A program made the position numbers and the translations under genes. Source: Alligator mississippiensis (taxonomy: Eukaryota; Chordata; Crocodylia; Alligatoridae). From it: a stretch of 64,000 nt of DNA. Each line of letters opens with the position of its first letter. Within the stretch, counting starts at the first letter, position 1. The stretch spans positions 21,056,001-21,120,000 of the forward strand of contig NC_081831.1 of the NCBI RefSeq assembly GCF_030867095.1. Reading direction: 5' to 3'. This document shows, one piece after another, positions 44,601-58,400 of the stretch. Under the pieces are notes generated by a model. The model saw only the letters and a list, made by a program, of their open reading frames with translations, was not told the DNA's origin and did no database searches.

Positions 44601-47021
44601 CCCGCACCACTGAGAGAACAGGACAGAGGGGGTAAAAGTGTCTCATGCCTTATTCAAGGAATGTAATACCAATTTGGGTTCATTGGTTCTGTGATGAGCC
44701 TGTTGCTTGGGTCCCCTCAATGATCTACACGATGAGCATTAGTCCCGTCCCCCCCAAGCAAAATGAAAAAGGCTCATTCATTTTGTGGTGGGAAAAAACT
44801 GACCAATTTGTCAACTTCACAGCAGAAATGAGCCCAAAGATTGGCACAGCAGTCAGCAGGGTTGAGAACAGGGCAGCTGGACAAAATAATATGGATTATT
44901 TGGTAAGGAAGGCCCATTCAAACAAAATGCCCTTTCTGACAGCCAAATGCCAAGGTAGAAGTGCAGGAGCAAGGAACACCGGCTACCTACAGAATGGACT
45001 GTGCTGTCCTGGAAAGCAGTGACTGAGAAGAACTGAGGGGTTGTACTGGATAAAGACCTCAGTACGATTTCCACCAAGATGCATAAACAGGGAGAAAGAG
45101 AGTGGGAAATGGGAAGGTGATTTTACCTTTGTATAGATAATGGGTGTTCATTCCAAAAAGCACACCCTGTCCTGCTCTCAAAACCCAGCACTATATATAA
45201 CCCATATGCTTCAGGCTTTGTATGCCTCTTCAGGTTACTCTATTTATATAGCTGACAATTTCCACTGCTCCATCCATCATGCTGCTCCATGCTGGTTCAG
45301 TGATTTCCACACAGTGTCTTTGTCATTGTTCTGGTTCTCCACCCTCTTGGATAGTGATATCACTTATGACACGATGATTAAAGGAACTCCTTAGATTTGA
45401 CTCTGTTTCCATATAATTACTTTTTTCTTCCTGAGCCATTTTTCCTGTGGGATTTCTTTTTTGTGAATACCATAATAGTCTAGTTTATGAAGAACTTGTT
45501 TCTATAACTGATGTGATGACAGGTTCCCACCATGTGGGTGTTACACACCTTTCAAAAATAGGTATTTGCAATGAAAATAGACTCTGAGCCCTTAGCTGCC
45601 AAATGCTTTTGCTGGTATAGCTCTTCATTTCATGTTGCACTCTTTTTCCATGTCCTTTAAGCTGTCCAAACTAAGTCATCAATCCTAACCGGACAGCTGT
45701 GGTACGGAACAGAAATTGTAGGGGATTATTGTGTCACTGCAGTGACTCGCCGTTCCACTGGGCCTGCTGTCCGCCTGCCAAGGCTCCCACCCTACTACCA
45801 CGTATGACATTGTATAACTGCACAGTTGCAGCCATGTCAACAGGCCTCCTTGCAAGACGCAAAGTTATGAATGTGCCTAAATGTCTACAGGATCAGGACT
45901 AAGGCTAATGTTTTCTTTCCAGCAGTAGCGTGGGTTGGTTCTTAGCCTGATGAGGTGCTCTAATTCATCAAATACACAGTATGTTGTTGCCTAAGAAAGC
46001 TCTTGCCCCTCTGAACCACTTAATTCCTAAGGTGCCATCCAGCCATACTTTCTGCCAAATAGCAGGGTTTAAATTACTACGGCTCTGCTAAGATCAGTGA
46101 GACTACATTGATTCACCCAGCTGAGGATCAGCTGTAATAACTAAGGATCGGAACATCAATTTTTGGTGGCTTGGGTTCTCAAGAAATGTTTTGATATTTC
46201 TCCAGAGAATCATTTCCTCTAAAGAGCAGTTCTACCTAGGAAGCATTTCTGGGTACTGCAGGGTTCCATGTCTATGGCCTCTCTGTCTGGCCATATCTGT
46301 TATTACCAGTTTACAAAGGCAGAAGATGCTTTTGCTAACCACTAATACAACTCCTCCATGGTCTGGAAGTCAGGCTAGACTCTTTTGTCCATTGCCTGTA
46401 AAAATAAAAAAAATGTGTTCAGGCCAATTGTGGGTCTTAGTTACAGTGCAATCCCTTTGTCTCCTGATGTGTGCATCTCCATTGCCATATTTGGGTTTGC
46501 ACCAGTGGAAGTGACTGAGGCCTAGTGTAGTTAAACAAGTCTTGATGAAGCATAGGAAGGAATAGAGTCTCTCTTGCTCTCCCAGATTTGTGTTTGGTAT
46601 TGTAGGGTAAACGGGCCGGGGGGGAGGACACAACATTGTATGGTTCTTTACCTCCTGTTCTGTATCAGTTCTTAAACCATCCCTGTTTCCCTAGTATCTG
46701 AGTGTCGTTTCATAGTTCATTAAGTGACATGACTAGACTAACATTTAAGATAACACATATAAGAGTTGTTTCAGAATGTCATGTTAATTTTTTCTTAGAA
46801 AGAAATCATTTTCAAGAAACATAGATTTAAAACTCAATTCTGTTTAGTGTCTGTTGTCCAAGCACTAACAGCTCTTGTTTTTGCTTCCAAAGCACCAGAA
46901 GAGTCAGATTTAAAAAAAAACCCCAAAGAACAAAAAAACCCTAATGAATGTTAAACTTCTCATGAATGGAAAATTCTTTGGCTGCTTGGAGATATGGGGG
47001 AAAAAAACAAATACGTTTTAT
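41601..47021. other. Unannotated DNA with simple repeats
   Basis: (CA)n-like runs occur near 41815-41860, 42255-42290 and 43169-43184. A minus-strand aataaa near 43116-43121 hints at a further LTR-like unit in 43085-43800, but its ends could not be supported. A tRNA-B-box-like 'ttgcaggttcagtccc' lies near 44515. No exon was recognised. Confidence 0.4.
42783..42945 (+). repeat. Short minisatellite, ~45-bp unit
   Basis: Three to four imperfect copies of a purine-rich unit containing 'ggcagtggagacaaggcagt' and 'cagagatca(g)g' lie in tandem. The open frames through it are produced by the repeat. Confidence 0.75.
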
Positions 47022-47217
47022 CAGACAAGCAGCACATTAGTGCAACCCAGCCCTGCAGCATCTGCATAGATTGGGCACTTCAACAGGACTTTTTCGTACT
47101 TTTATCTATAACTGATTCAATCAGCTATTAGGTAAAAGAACCAAAAAAGTCCTAGTAAAGTGCCCAGTCTATACAGACACTGCAGAGCTGGGTTAAACTA
47201 ACACGCTGCCTCTTCTG
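47022..47217. mobile_element. Foldback MITE
   Basis: Left arm (47022-47104) and right arm (47131-47217) are reverse complements at about 80%, with landmarks 'gttgcactaatgtgctgc' against 'gttaaactaacacgctgc' and 'aagtgccca' in both. The loop is ~26 bp. Outer ends cagacaagcagc and ccagaagaggcagc are weaker. No target duplication was resolved. Confidence 0.75.
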
Positions 47218-49315
47218 GACATGTACTGGGCTCGGCACAGATGCGTGCTGAGTTTAAAGGAAAGCGCGGTTTGGGGTTTATTTTTCTCATGTCTGCAAGC
47301 AGCCAAAAAGACTTCATATTTCTACAGCTTGATTCTAAATCTAGAAATGTATTGTTTGTGGGTGGGTTCTAAATTAAGCTAAACTCTCCTCCTACGTGTC
47401 AGCAGTGAGACTTGGATATAAAAACCATCAACAACATTGGCAATAATTGTCATTTTTCAGTAGGTCACCACCATGCTCATTCTATGATCTGTTCCTGGTA
47501 GGTAGTGGAAGAGAGGACCCTAGGCTTCTGTGGTCTTCCCAGAAGCAAACTGGCTTTTAAAAAATAAAATAAAATAAAATAAAATAAAATAAAATAAAAT
47601 AATACAAATTGCCTAGTCTGGGGATTTAACCAAAAAAAGTTGCAATATTTTGTGTTCCACTTTATGGAGCTTTGGGATAATAGAAGACTTCCCTCTTTCT
47701 TCTTCTTTTTTAATATGTTTTGAGCTCTAAAAATTGCAGAGAGAAGTCTGAAAATGTCACTCTCATGCACTCTAACACTCAGGTTTTTTAAGGCAGGCTC
47801 ATGATACTTTGGGGTATGTACCTCATGCTTTTTGAATGCTAAATTTTGGTGATTTTGATTGTCCTAATCTTATAAATGGGGGATTGGTTCCTGAACCAAG
47901 GCCTGATGCCCTATTTTCACCAAAAATAACCCAGAATTTTGTACTCCATCAATTAGAGATGATTAATATAGCTACATTAATGTATTTAGATTGTAAATAG
48001 CAATCATATTGATTTGGAAGGACTTCTCTGAGGTGACTTTGCTGGACTTTTTGAAGGGCTCTTGGCTGGAGTCTTCTCCGAAGTCTTGGTTGCAAGCTTT
48101 TCTAGAGTCTCGTCTGCTTTCTTAAGGAAAGTGTCCAAGGAAGTTTGGACAGATGTTCTCCAGGGAGATGGGTGATACAGCGAACTTGTTCGCTGGCATG
48201 GTGTTGCATTGGATCGAGCACCTTAAAGTCAAAACTGATTTCAGAAAGTCGAAACAGAACGTCAATTTATAAATGTTGTCAGTGCCATTCATTGTAACTT
48301 GAAACATCTTAAGTTGAGGACTGCCTATATCTGTCCTGGCATTGTCATGCCTACTCCTTGGGGCAGTTTTTTGCATCTAGATATAAGTTATTAAAGGCAT
48401 GATCTTTCTATGAACACAGGGGATATTTTCACAAGCTAGCTCCTGGCCTAGAGAATGGAACAGGAGGGGATTATTTGGGGCCTCATGGGATGCATCCAGA
48501 TGAATGCAGACGTGCAGTATATGGTGCCGCAGACCCATCTATGGTGCCACACACTACACATGCTGCACATGCAGGTGTTCCCTGCACTACTAATTTGCAG
48601 CATGGTGGGGAGGGAGGAGGGTTATTTGACACTGGGAGATCCTGTGGATTGGAGAGAAGGGAGAAAAGCCATCACACATTTTAATTTGTTTTGTACAGTT
48701 TTCTCAACATTGCTGAGCAAAATGAGAGGTCAGGAGGCTGAGCATATTTGTAGCCTTTGCAGTCAAGATAAGAGGTAGCAAAGAGGAAGTTGGAAGGAGG
48801 GCTGTATTCGCTGCAGCTTAAACAGAACCTTAAAAATAGAAGAGAGGAAAACTTCAAGACCACAAGGGGTTCCTCACTGTTTCTCACTGGTTTAAGCTCA
48901 CATGTCTTCTGCCTACTCATGAGGAGCAAATAGCGTGCTAGGGAGCTAGTTGTACGTGGAACCTTGAAAGTCTGTTATCACCACAGAATATTGGTCACCC
49001 TCTAACGACCTTTTAATCTCCGAGTAATTGCTCATGTTGCCCAATTAGGCTTACCAAGGAAAGAAAGAGAGAAGTAGAAAAAAGAGAAGTATTCTGCATT
49101 GCAGCAAGAGTTAGATAAGGAGGGTGGGAGAGTGTATGGCAGGGAGCAGAAGAAACTTGCAAATGGAGTGAGTTGGTAAGCTCAGAACAAGAAATAGTTT
49201 GCTTTACTAAATAATGACCCATAGCTCTTTGCCATCCCCCCGAGGATCAGGAAATGCCTTATTGAGCTGAAGTAAAAAAGCCAAGCACTTCCCTGTGTCT
49301 GGGAGAATAGGGTTT
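47218..49315. other. Unannotated DNA
   Basis: Holds the AAAAT pentanucleotide array; otherwise no recognisable gene or element. Confidence 0.45.
47557..47603 (+). repeat. (AAAAT)n microsatellite
   Basis: Nine or so tandem aaaat pentamers. Confidence 0.97.
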
Positions 49316-49412
49316 CTCCCATTTTGCCAATTGGGAACTGAGGCACATAAAAGAAAAGTGATGTACATCACAGTGACATTGAGATCCCTTTCTAAAGCCA
49401 GGGATAAAACCA
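49316..49412 (+). repeat. MIR-like SINE relic
   Basis: 'cccattttgccaattgggaa' followed by 'ctgaggcacataaaag' and 'gtgatgtacatcac' fits the conserved MIR stretch. It is truncated at its 3' side near the MITE at 49423. Confidence 0.65.
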
Positions 49413-49422
49413 CCCCCTCTTT

Positions 49423-49695
49423 TAGGGTGTGTACACACATACTAACTTTCTGACAGTTAAGCCAACTTAACTTTTTAAAGTCCACTTAACTGTCAGAATG
49501 TACACACGTATATGGAGCAGAGTCAATTTAAATGTGGCGCAAGAGTCACATTAGTTAGCTCACAGCTTATGGCTGCTGCTCTGCCAAGGAGCTGTACATG
49601 TGTACATTCTGATGTGGCTTAAGTCAATTTAGTTTAATTGACTTAGTTAAGGCACCTTATTTTACATCGACTTTGTAGGTGTGTATGCACCCCTA
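49423..49695. mobile_element. TIR MITE
   Basis: Left end tagggtgtgtacacac and inward right end taggggtgcatacacac are inverted repeats. Subterminal 'cttaactgtcagaatgtaca' and 'gtgtacattctgatgtggct' are complementary blocks. TA at both edges could be the target duplication (Tc1/mariner-like), but the superfamily is not certain. Confidence 0.7.
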
Positions 49696-52678
49696 GTCCC
49701 TAGATTGAGCTACCTCCTAAACCATGCAAAGAGAGGAATAGGGTTTAGCTCCTGATGAGTCTCTGAGGAGCTGTTGCCCCTCCTGCCTTCTGTCTCTGTC
49801 CACTAGCTCAGCAATTCCAGCTGTCAGATGGCAGGATGCATGCTGCCATCACAACAGGAAACTCCCCCCTTCCCCTCCTCCCCCTCCATCTAGCTACACT
49901 AACTTTGAGCAGCTTGCTGCCCAGTGAGGAGCGGAAGTCTGTGAGGATAGCAGAGATCCAGGGCTGATTGTCAGAGGCAGAAGCCAGAAATAAAAAGCAG
50001 ACAGAGCTGTGGTGGATTTTGTAAACTTCAGTTGCTGCAGAATTCTTTTTTTTTTTTTTTTTTATAAATTTTTAAAGAAATGTAGAAAGCAGAATGCTCC
50101 CAAGGGACCTGAGTCACCCATAGTGATATGCCTGCCTCTGCAACATGTTCAATCAGTGAGTTATCTCACAATGGCAATATGCACTTGACTGTTCAAGTCC
50201 TGAAAATCCATGAATACATCTACTTTTGACAGGTGAACTAAGTATGTGACCCCGCAAGTGGGGTGGGGATGAAAGGAAAGGGTTGCCTGATCTGAGAGAC
50301 CGGAAGTTGCTTGTGTGTGTAGTGCATGATGCAGATATTGTAACGGGTTTGGGTGGCCAACGAGCCTTTGTATGGGCGCGCAGGTGCAGTTTTTGTAACA
50401 GGTTAAGGTTCTCTTTGTGGAGTGATACTCAGAGTGTAGATATATATATATATATATAGACATATATTTTTACCAAAAAAAGAAAAAAAAAAGAAAAACA
50501 TCTACTTTTGTAACACACTATCATCTTACCGTTAAGTCACAAAAAAGCAGCCCCTGCAGGACCCACCCACCTTTGACATCAACTAGTTTTCAGGGATGCA
50601 AGCAGGCTGGAATAGAATCAGTTTGCCTACGGCTATTTACTGCTGGGATACAAGGTATAGCTGGGGCAGAGGCATACTGCAGGGCACTGTCAGAAACAGA
50701 GCATGGTCAAGATTCATAACTCAGGAAGGCAATGACTGAAGAGAAGGAAAGATGGCTCCTAATCTGAAAGGTGCCGCCCTGCCCAGCCTTCTGCCCGATT
50801 TAAAACTAACACAAATAACCACTTCCCAGTGTGGATGGAGAGAATGTGGCATGAAGCAGATGATTCCAGCCTCCATGCAGCACTGCAGCATCATAGACAG
50901 ATGCAGTCAAACACCAATCTGACCCTAAATGAAGTGTTTTGCTTCAATTACATTTCAAAGATTAAAAAATTCTCATAGCAAAATGTAATTGTATAGACAC
51001 AGTGCTTGATCCAGAGATCATTTGGACAAAAAATTGGTGGCCAGCTTCAGTCTGTGACGCCTGACCTGTATTGAGAAATGTTGATGTTTTAGGAGCTCAC
51101 CTTTACTATTAGAATCCTCATACTGCTTCTCTGTAACTCATTGCAGTCCCCACCCTTCCTCCTCTTCCTCCCTTTGCATTCCCCGCTTACCATCACCACC
51201 AGTTCCTGTTTTTCGTCCACTCTCATCATACAACCCGACTGTGTCAAAGCACTGGGCTGAAAGCACAGGCTAAAGCCAATTACAGAGTGCCTTTCCTTTA
51301 CCCTGCTTAATTGCTATGACCCAATCCTGACCAAAGCCTTTCCTCCTGTCCCATTCATGCACTCGCCAAAGCTCTGATGATTCCCGTCAGTCCTGACGTG
51401 AGGCTCTCTGCTATCCCAGCTGCGGGCTCGCCCTCCACAGGTGCACGACATTCTCCCGGGGCCCTTCAGTCCCAACCTGAGATTCCGGTTTTGGTATCCC
51501 CCATGCATAGCTCTGCCGACATCTCTCAGTCCCAGTTTGCAGTCCTCTTGCTAGTCCTTAATCATTCCCGCACATATTAATAAATTTGGCCCCGGAGATT
51601 AGTTTACTAATTCAATCCTTGGATAGGTGGCAACCATACCAGGCTGCAGTTGCATGACACCAAATTTTTTTCCTTCTTTTCTTATCCACTTCTTGTTTTT
51701 ATTCCCTTTCTCTGAAGAGAACAATAATGTCTCAAGGTCAGGGGAAGATCTAGGGTCCTGGCTGGCTTCCCTCTTGGTGCCCTGTGAAAAAAGTTAGCAG
51801 AGCACCAGAGATTTCCTTGTGGCCTCTGTTTCACTGAAGTACTGAATTGTGATTAGTAGGCTTGGCTGAAAAGCAAGGCTTTCATTTCGTGGGAAATTTA
51901 TTTTTTCTTATTTTTGTTTGAATCAGCCTGAAACCAGTTTCTTTGAAACAGAAGTTTTGATTGAAACTGAACTTTGCCTAACCCTTCAGGCACCCCGTGA
52001 GATTGCTGTTCCAATCCGTTTCAGTGCTAGTGTCAAGAAACTCAGTTTTACTGAGCAGCTGTGAGGGTCCCTGGCTCCAGGGGAGACCACCTGGGGGCTC
52101 TGAGCTCCCAGCATCCCTGACTTCAGCACAGACCCTACAGGGAGCCAGGTAGGGTTTCAGTGGAGTCCTGCTTTGAATTCAATGAATGTTCCTCAAACCT
52201 GGATTGTTTCAAATGACACATTTTGGACCCAGCAAACATGTTATTTATTTCAGTAGAAAAATTCCAACCATTGGTAGGAAGGAGGTGTCAGGAAGGAGGT
52301 GTCAGAAGTGGCAATAGCTGTAGATTCACTTTGTCATTATAGTGGATGTCAGTGAATTAAGGATGGTCTAGAGAAGGGGTGTATAGACCAACCAATTCTA
52401 TTCACTTTCTGATGTACACATTGCATTTTTGACTGTCTGATTGAAGGTCAGGTTTGTTATAGTAAGAAGGAAGGGGTTACACTGGGATGAGGGAGAAGTG
52501 GGATTTCAACTCCAAAAATTAAATTCTACTCTCCCTAAAGAACATCCCACAGAAGCCCAAACCCAGAGATGCAATAACAGGAGCTGAAGAGGAGCAGACC
52601 TGCTTTTTAAATTCAACCCAATTCAATTTGGTGTAATGCAATTAAAGAACAGGATGCATGGAGCGTGCTACTATTTGT
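49696..52678. other. Unannotated DNA
   Basis: Contains a T18 run at 50046-50063 and a (TA)n run near 50439-50458. A 100-codon minus-strand frame at 50161-50463 has no recognised domain. No exon seen. Confidence 0.45.
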
Positions 52679-53907
52679 TAGGGCTGTGTGAGGCTTTGGA
52701 CCGTGCTTCGGATCTGGAAAAGATTCAGACACTTTGGACACCAAAGCAGCATGTCTGGATTGAAGCGCTGGCTTCTTTAGGCTTTCCGAAGCGGTTCGGA
52801 GCTTCCAAACCACTTCAGAAAAGCTTCGGTGCTGCTTCAGAGATCTGGCCATAGGGTATAATGGGGAATCAATGAAATATCTATACCTTTGTTGCTTTTT
52901 GTCTGATTTGGATGAAACTTGCAGGGGTGGTAACCTCTGCTAAGTGCATGAAGCCTGCCAAGTTTCAAGAAGATTGGTGCAGGGGTTCGGGGGGAACTGC
53001 ACCCCAAATTCTTGAAAGCAAAACTCATGTCACGTGTATGTGTTACACCACAGGAGGGGTGAAAACTGCAGAGGTGGTAGCCACGCTGAGGTCACAAAGT
53101 CTGCCAAGTTTCAAGGAGATAGGTACAAGCATTTGGGGGAAGCTGCACCTCAAGCTGTTGACAGACAAAACTCGTGACATGGGTGACACTGTGTGTTACG
53201 GCACAGCCAGCTGAAAACTGCCAGCCTGCTAGCCCCTGCTGTGGTCACGAAGCATGCCAGCTGTCAAGGAGATAAGCGCAGGGCTTCTGGGTTCTGGGGT
53301 CCTGCACCTCTAGCTGCTGACAGGCAAAACCCGTGACATGGTTGGTTGTGCAACTGACTGTCTCTGTCTTGGGGCAGTTAATTGTCTGTATTGATTCCTT
53401 CCTCTCCTTAGTCTCGGGTTTTGTAGGTGTTAATCCTTGCTAATTAACTCATTATCTAGTAGGTACTAGTTCTCCCCAAACCCCTGCACCAATCTTCTTG
53501 AAACTTGGCATGCTTTGTGGCCTCAGCAGGGGCCACCATCCCGTAAGTTTTTACCTCCTGTGATGTAAATACATGTGACATGAGTTTTACTTTCAAGAAT
53601 TAGGGGTGCAGTTCCCCCCAAACCTCTATACCAATCTTCTTGAAACTTGGCAGGCTTTATGCTCTCAGCAGAGGCTACCACCTCTGCAAGTTTCATCCAA
53701 ATCAGACAAAAATCAACAAAGTTATAGATATTTCATTGATTCCCCATTATACCCTATAGCTAGATCGCCAAAGTGACTCCGAAGCTTCAGAGCCACTTTG
53801 GCCAAATTGAAGCAGGAAACCAATCCGGAGCTCCGGACTGGATCCCTGGCATCCAAAGTGGCTGGATCCAAAGCTGAATCGAATAGCTGCCTATTCTCAC
53901 AGGCCTA
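52679..53907 (+). mobile_element. Foldback hAT-like element, relative of 17808-19670
   Basis: Ends are tagggctgtgtgaggctt and, inward from the right, taggcctgtgagaatag. The flanking octamers ctatttgt (52671-52678) and ctacttgt (53908-53915) agree at 7 of 8. It has the same foldback blocks ('atagggtataatggggaatc' at about 52852 and its complement near 53735) and the same ~150-bp 'ctgccaagtttcaagg' unit, about three forward and two reverse copies. The centre is shorter than in the 17808 copy. No transposase. Confidence 0.88.
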
Positions 53908-54099
53908 CTACTTGTGCTGAGCTAACACCATGGGTGCAGCCTGTCCCTTTCAGGCATAATTCATGACATTTCCAATCCTAGAGATACCAGCCCCTAAGTA
54001 CCACCATTTAGTGGTTCCCTATCACCTTTAGAGTGAGATAGGGAACATGGAGCAAGGACTCGAGCAAGAAGTCGTCTTTTCCATTGGACACCAGGGTGC

Positions 54100-54282
54100 T
54101 GAAACAAGCCCTGAGACCTTCCAAGGTTTTGAGGAGGTCCTGGTCAAGAACCTGAAAGCTTGCAAATAAAGAAATTCCTTTACAATTATCTAACTATCTA
54201 ATCTAATCAAGTATCTAATAAGAATATCACCTCTACCACAAGAGTTCTGACTGCTATTGCCTTTAGACTAACACAGCTACAA
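54100..54282 (+). repeat. Retroelement 3' tail relic
   Basis: 'gaaagcttgcaaataaag' and, later, 'tagactaacacagctacaac' resemble the 3' tail pattern (aaagcttatgc..aataaa, agactaacacggctac) of a retroelement abundant in sauropsids. An intervening 'atctaactatctaatctaat' stretch is unusual. Family not certain. Confidence 0.4.
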
Positions 54283-55319
54283 CCAATATCCCTGGTAAAG
54301 AACCAGCATTCAGACAAGTTTCAGAAAGACCTCTTGGTGTGATTAAGTTAGGTTTCTAGCCATAAAAGCTACTATCCTCTCTCTCACTAGGTCAGGTACT
54401 GTATGGGCAATAGCAGATCCAGTTCATCCCATACATCACTTCTCCATTATACTCATCCGATGGCCAGGAAGAATCATCACCAGGGGGCAGAGGGAAAGTC
54501 TGTGTTCATGACCTATTCAATCCCAGGTCTCTGCTGATGTTGGCAATGAAAGAACAATTATGACCATGGTCTCCCTTGCAGGGTCTCGACTGTTTGGGGA
54601 GTCTGGCTGTCAGTATGCTTTGTAGCTGCCTGGGCAAGTGGTAGCTCCCTGGTTTTGCCCAACCTCCCTCTGGCTGTCACACCTTGGCAGGCCTGATTTC
54701 ATTATCATCTTGAGGCTCAACATGCCATGCTCTTGTTTTGCAGGATAGACAGAGGACATAAGGCCATGCCTGGTAGGAGTGAGAAGCTGCCATCCACTCA
54801 CCCAGCTGTGCAGGAAGCGTTGCGACAGACAGAACAGTCCCCTGCTACAACCTTGGCGCATTCATGGAGAACACTGGTCTGTGATCACCATTTGCTTGTG
54901 GGGGTGGGCAGACACTACCAGGGGGGGACATTGCTTATGCCTGCCATGCAGCTCTGTAGCCTTCATCATAGCAAGAGGCTTACTGAGATATAACTTCCCT
55001 AAATTATTAGGATGGATGCAGACCTTGCTACACCAGTATTTGGGAGGGGCTGAGCAGGTAGCTCATCTGCCTGTTTCTCAAGAAGGCATAGGTAGGAAGG
55101 CTGTTTGTATGGCTGGGCCTGGTAGTCCAGCGATCCATTTTTATTTTCAACACAACCATCTCTCATCAGCTTTTTTGTGCCTTAGTTTTCCCGTCTCCAA
55201 AACAAGGGTGTTATTTGCTGACCTAACCAAGGACAGTTAATATAGCTCTGCACAGAGAGGTAGCACAACTTGGATGCATGAAAATTAGGATTGAATTGTG
55301 CAGGGTGCTGTAGAGAGAC

Positions 55320-55480
55320 AGTGTCAGAGCTCTCCTTCCCTGAAAAGCTTACAGACAAAACAAACCATTTTACAAATGGGAAATTGAGGCACAAAAAATT
55401 AAGTAACTTGCCAAAAGCCATACAGTAAACTTGCTCCAGAGGATGAACAAAACCCCTATCACCTCGAGCCGGTACAGTAG
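55320..55480 (+). repeat. MIR-like SINE relic
   Basis: 'ccattttacaaatgggaaat' then 'tgaggcacaaaaaattaagt' and 'aacttgccaaaagccataca' follow the conserved MIR order. Confidence 0.78.
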
Positions 55481-58400
55481 TTTCCCAGAAATTTTAATTT
55501 GGGCACAAAACCAAGCATGGGAAATTTCATTCACAGAAGAAAAAAGTTAGCAAAATGATAAGTAACTGGAAAAGGCCTTCTCAAATGCTAAACACAATAC
55601 CTGTAATTAAATAAGAACCCTATATAGTACAATTAGCATTTAGCTATTTGCTTTAAGGGTACATAGAGTGCTGTAACTGGACAAAGAAAAGAATAGTAGA
55701 AGATACTATATAGAACTATATAGAACCTGCTGGCTTATTTTTGGGTTTCTTTCTCTATCTTTATGATTAACCAGGAGACAAGCACAGCACTGCAGGTCAT
55801 TCTAGTAGCTTTGGCAACTCTTCCATGTTCTTCATTGGAGATGTTCTTAATACAACTTGGTGAAACTTGAAATTTCCCTTTTGTAGGAAATTTTGAAAAT
55901 CAATAATGAAACAAAAAAAACCCAATATTTTTATCATTTCATGTGTAATTGAAACTCAGAAAAAATTATTTTGGAAATGTTAAATGTTGGAATTTTGAAA
56001 ATTGACTTTTTACTCCAAATGTTACTTTATGGGTGTTTCCAAGTTATATTTTATTATTTTATGTTATTTCAAGGGAAGTCAGCAATAACAACTAGTATGT
56101 CATATTATAACCTAGTATAAAAATTAAATGCTATTTTTTATTTGTAAAATAGTAAAGGGTGGCTCCTACATCATGCTGTTTGACACATTTTATTTTATTT
56201 TCTAAGTCAAAATCTTTCTTGTTTGTATTGTAATAGAATAGGTTAACACTTTGATCCACACAAGGAAATAATTTATTAAAATGCAAACAGAACATATTTT
56301 TATTTAGAAATAATTTTGAAGTAACATCTGACTTCAACAATTTAAAAAGATAATAAATGAAAACCAGCAGAATAGTTCAGCTATTGCATTATGTCCTAGT
56401 ATGACATGGAACTACAGCTGAATATGCACAGCATGCCACCAAATGTGAAAAATAAGGGGTATAAAATGAAAAGAATATTCAGAATGAAAAATGTCCACAA
56501 TTCAAAATGTTCAAAAAAGAAAAATATTTAATTCCAAAATATATAATAATAATAATATAATATAATAATAATAATACAATAATATAATATTTCCATAGTA
56601 ATTTTGATCAAGATTCCATGAAAAAAATCTTGTTTTAATGAAAGCTTTTCCTGATGCTGAACTCTTTGGGTGTGGTTGGATAGATTGATACTATTACCTT
56701 GGATAGATTATAGGGTTGTTGTTGGAGCATGTAAGTTTAGAGAGTTTTGCTTCCTTCATCTTCTTTAAGAAGTGAAGGTGTTTGTGAAAGGCTTCATGGC
56801 TGTATGCAAGAGATCTCCTCTTAGTAAATGGCTGTTATGTCTGAGTTGTTCTGGATGCTGCCAGTTTGTTCTACAAGTCTGGTATCGATCTGTTCCTGGA
56901 TGGCACAGGGCCATTTATGTCCCCTGCCTGCAGTGTTTCCTCTATGAACCTTTGCAAGTCCATTTCTCTGGGAAAGGTTTCCATTGCTATGTCGGTCTGT
57001 ACCTGAGGCTTACCCTCTGCTGACTGAAGTGAACTCAAGAAGAGATTCAATCCAAAACCCTATATACATACCTAAAGGGCTCTCTTCATACTTGAAGATT
57101 TCCTCCTTCCTTCAGTGGGAAATATAGTAAGCTGTTTGGGGCAGAGATTGCTTTTTGTGCTGTTTTTGTATGGTGGGATCCTGGTCCATTGCAAGTTGCC
57201 ACAATTCAGATGGAATCTAGACCTGATTCTCATTTACACTAAGCCCCTTCAGTGTTGACAGAGTATGTAGGAACCCAGACCATTATTATTGGCCATATTT
57301 TAGAGGTAAGAGTGCAAATATTTCAAGTAGAACTTTTGGGCAAACTATTTTTTCCTTACTTCCATACATCCCAGGAACAACTAAATTGATTTTATCCAAA
57401 TCCCTACTCCCTGTAATTCACCTATGATCTAAGACCCAGCAATCAAAAAAAAAAAAAAAAAGCAACCAACTAAACAGACTAACAAATATGTAGGGAAAGT
57501 TGGATAAATCATTTCTGATTCACTCTCAATAAAGTATTCTTCAATCAAAATTGGTATCTTCACAGGTTTTACTAAACTGGTATAAGTCAGTGTGTCAAAA
57601 AGTCTTAAGATATGTGTTCCTCAGTGTATTGTCCCACATTCTACATGGTAAAGTATAAACTCATTCGTACGGAAGTGCTGCTTTGGCATTTACTGACTCA
57701 CCAGTTTTTTACCAGGTATGAACCTTCTAATTGAGGTCAAGAAACCATAACATTTTCCTTTTTTACCATCTTAATCCAGTTCTTACAGACCTCCTGCCCC
57801 ATTTACAGTTCCACTAAGCTGTCCTGGACTCCCATTCACCATTCCATAAAAACCATAAAGCACCTTTTGCTCTCCAAACCAGAATGACCCTCACCATCAC
57901 CTTTCAGGTTTGATTCTGAGATCATAATACCCACCTATCGCTATAAACTGTTTTCAGACTGACAACATCCAGACTGCATGCTCTGGCCTTCAAGCTTCAG
58001 AGAAGCTCATTTTCTTAGGCAGGCTATAAATCCAAAGGAGTCCTAGGCCAGTGATTAATTTGAGCATCTCTGAAGCATCAGCAAGTAGGGTCTGTGATAC
58101 AGGAGTTCTGCAGGAAGGAATTCAAATACAGCTGAACACAGGAGAAAAATAGTTAAATTAATACTAAAGGCAATCTAAAGGAATGGTAAATTTTGGACTG
58201 GGTTGTGTGCTTGTGTGTGTATACATACGTGTGTGTGTAATTCTGAATAAAGTGAGAAAGTTACCTGCTCTCAGCTAGATAACAGTCCATGGCCAGATGT
58301 TTGTTTCCAATTCTAAGAATTCCTGTAAAATTCTTAGCACTGGAAACATTGGTTTGGAGTTGGAGTGTGCCTGCATTTATAGCCTGCTTAGGAAACAGAG

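Noticed and set aside
50161-50463. 100-codon minus-strand frame
   Set aside because: No domain recognised; its 5' end runs into a (TA)n repeat. It may be retroelement debris but cannot be assigned.
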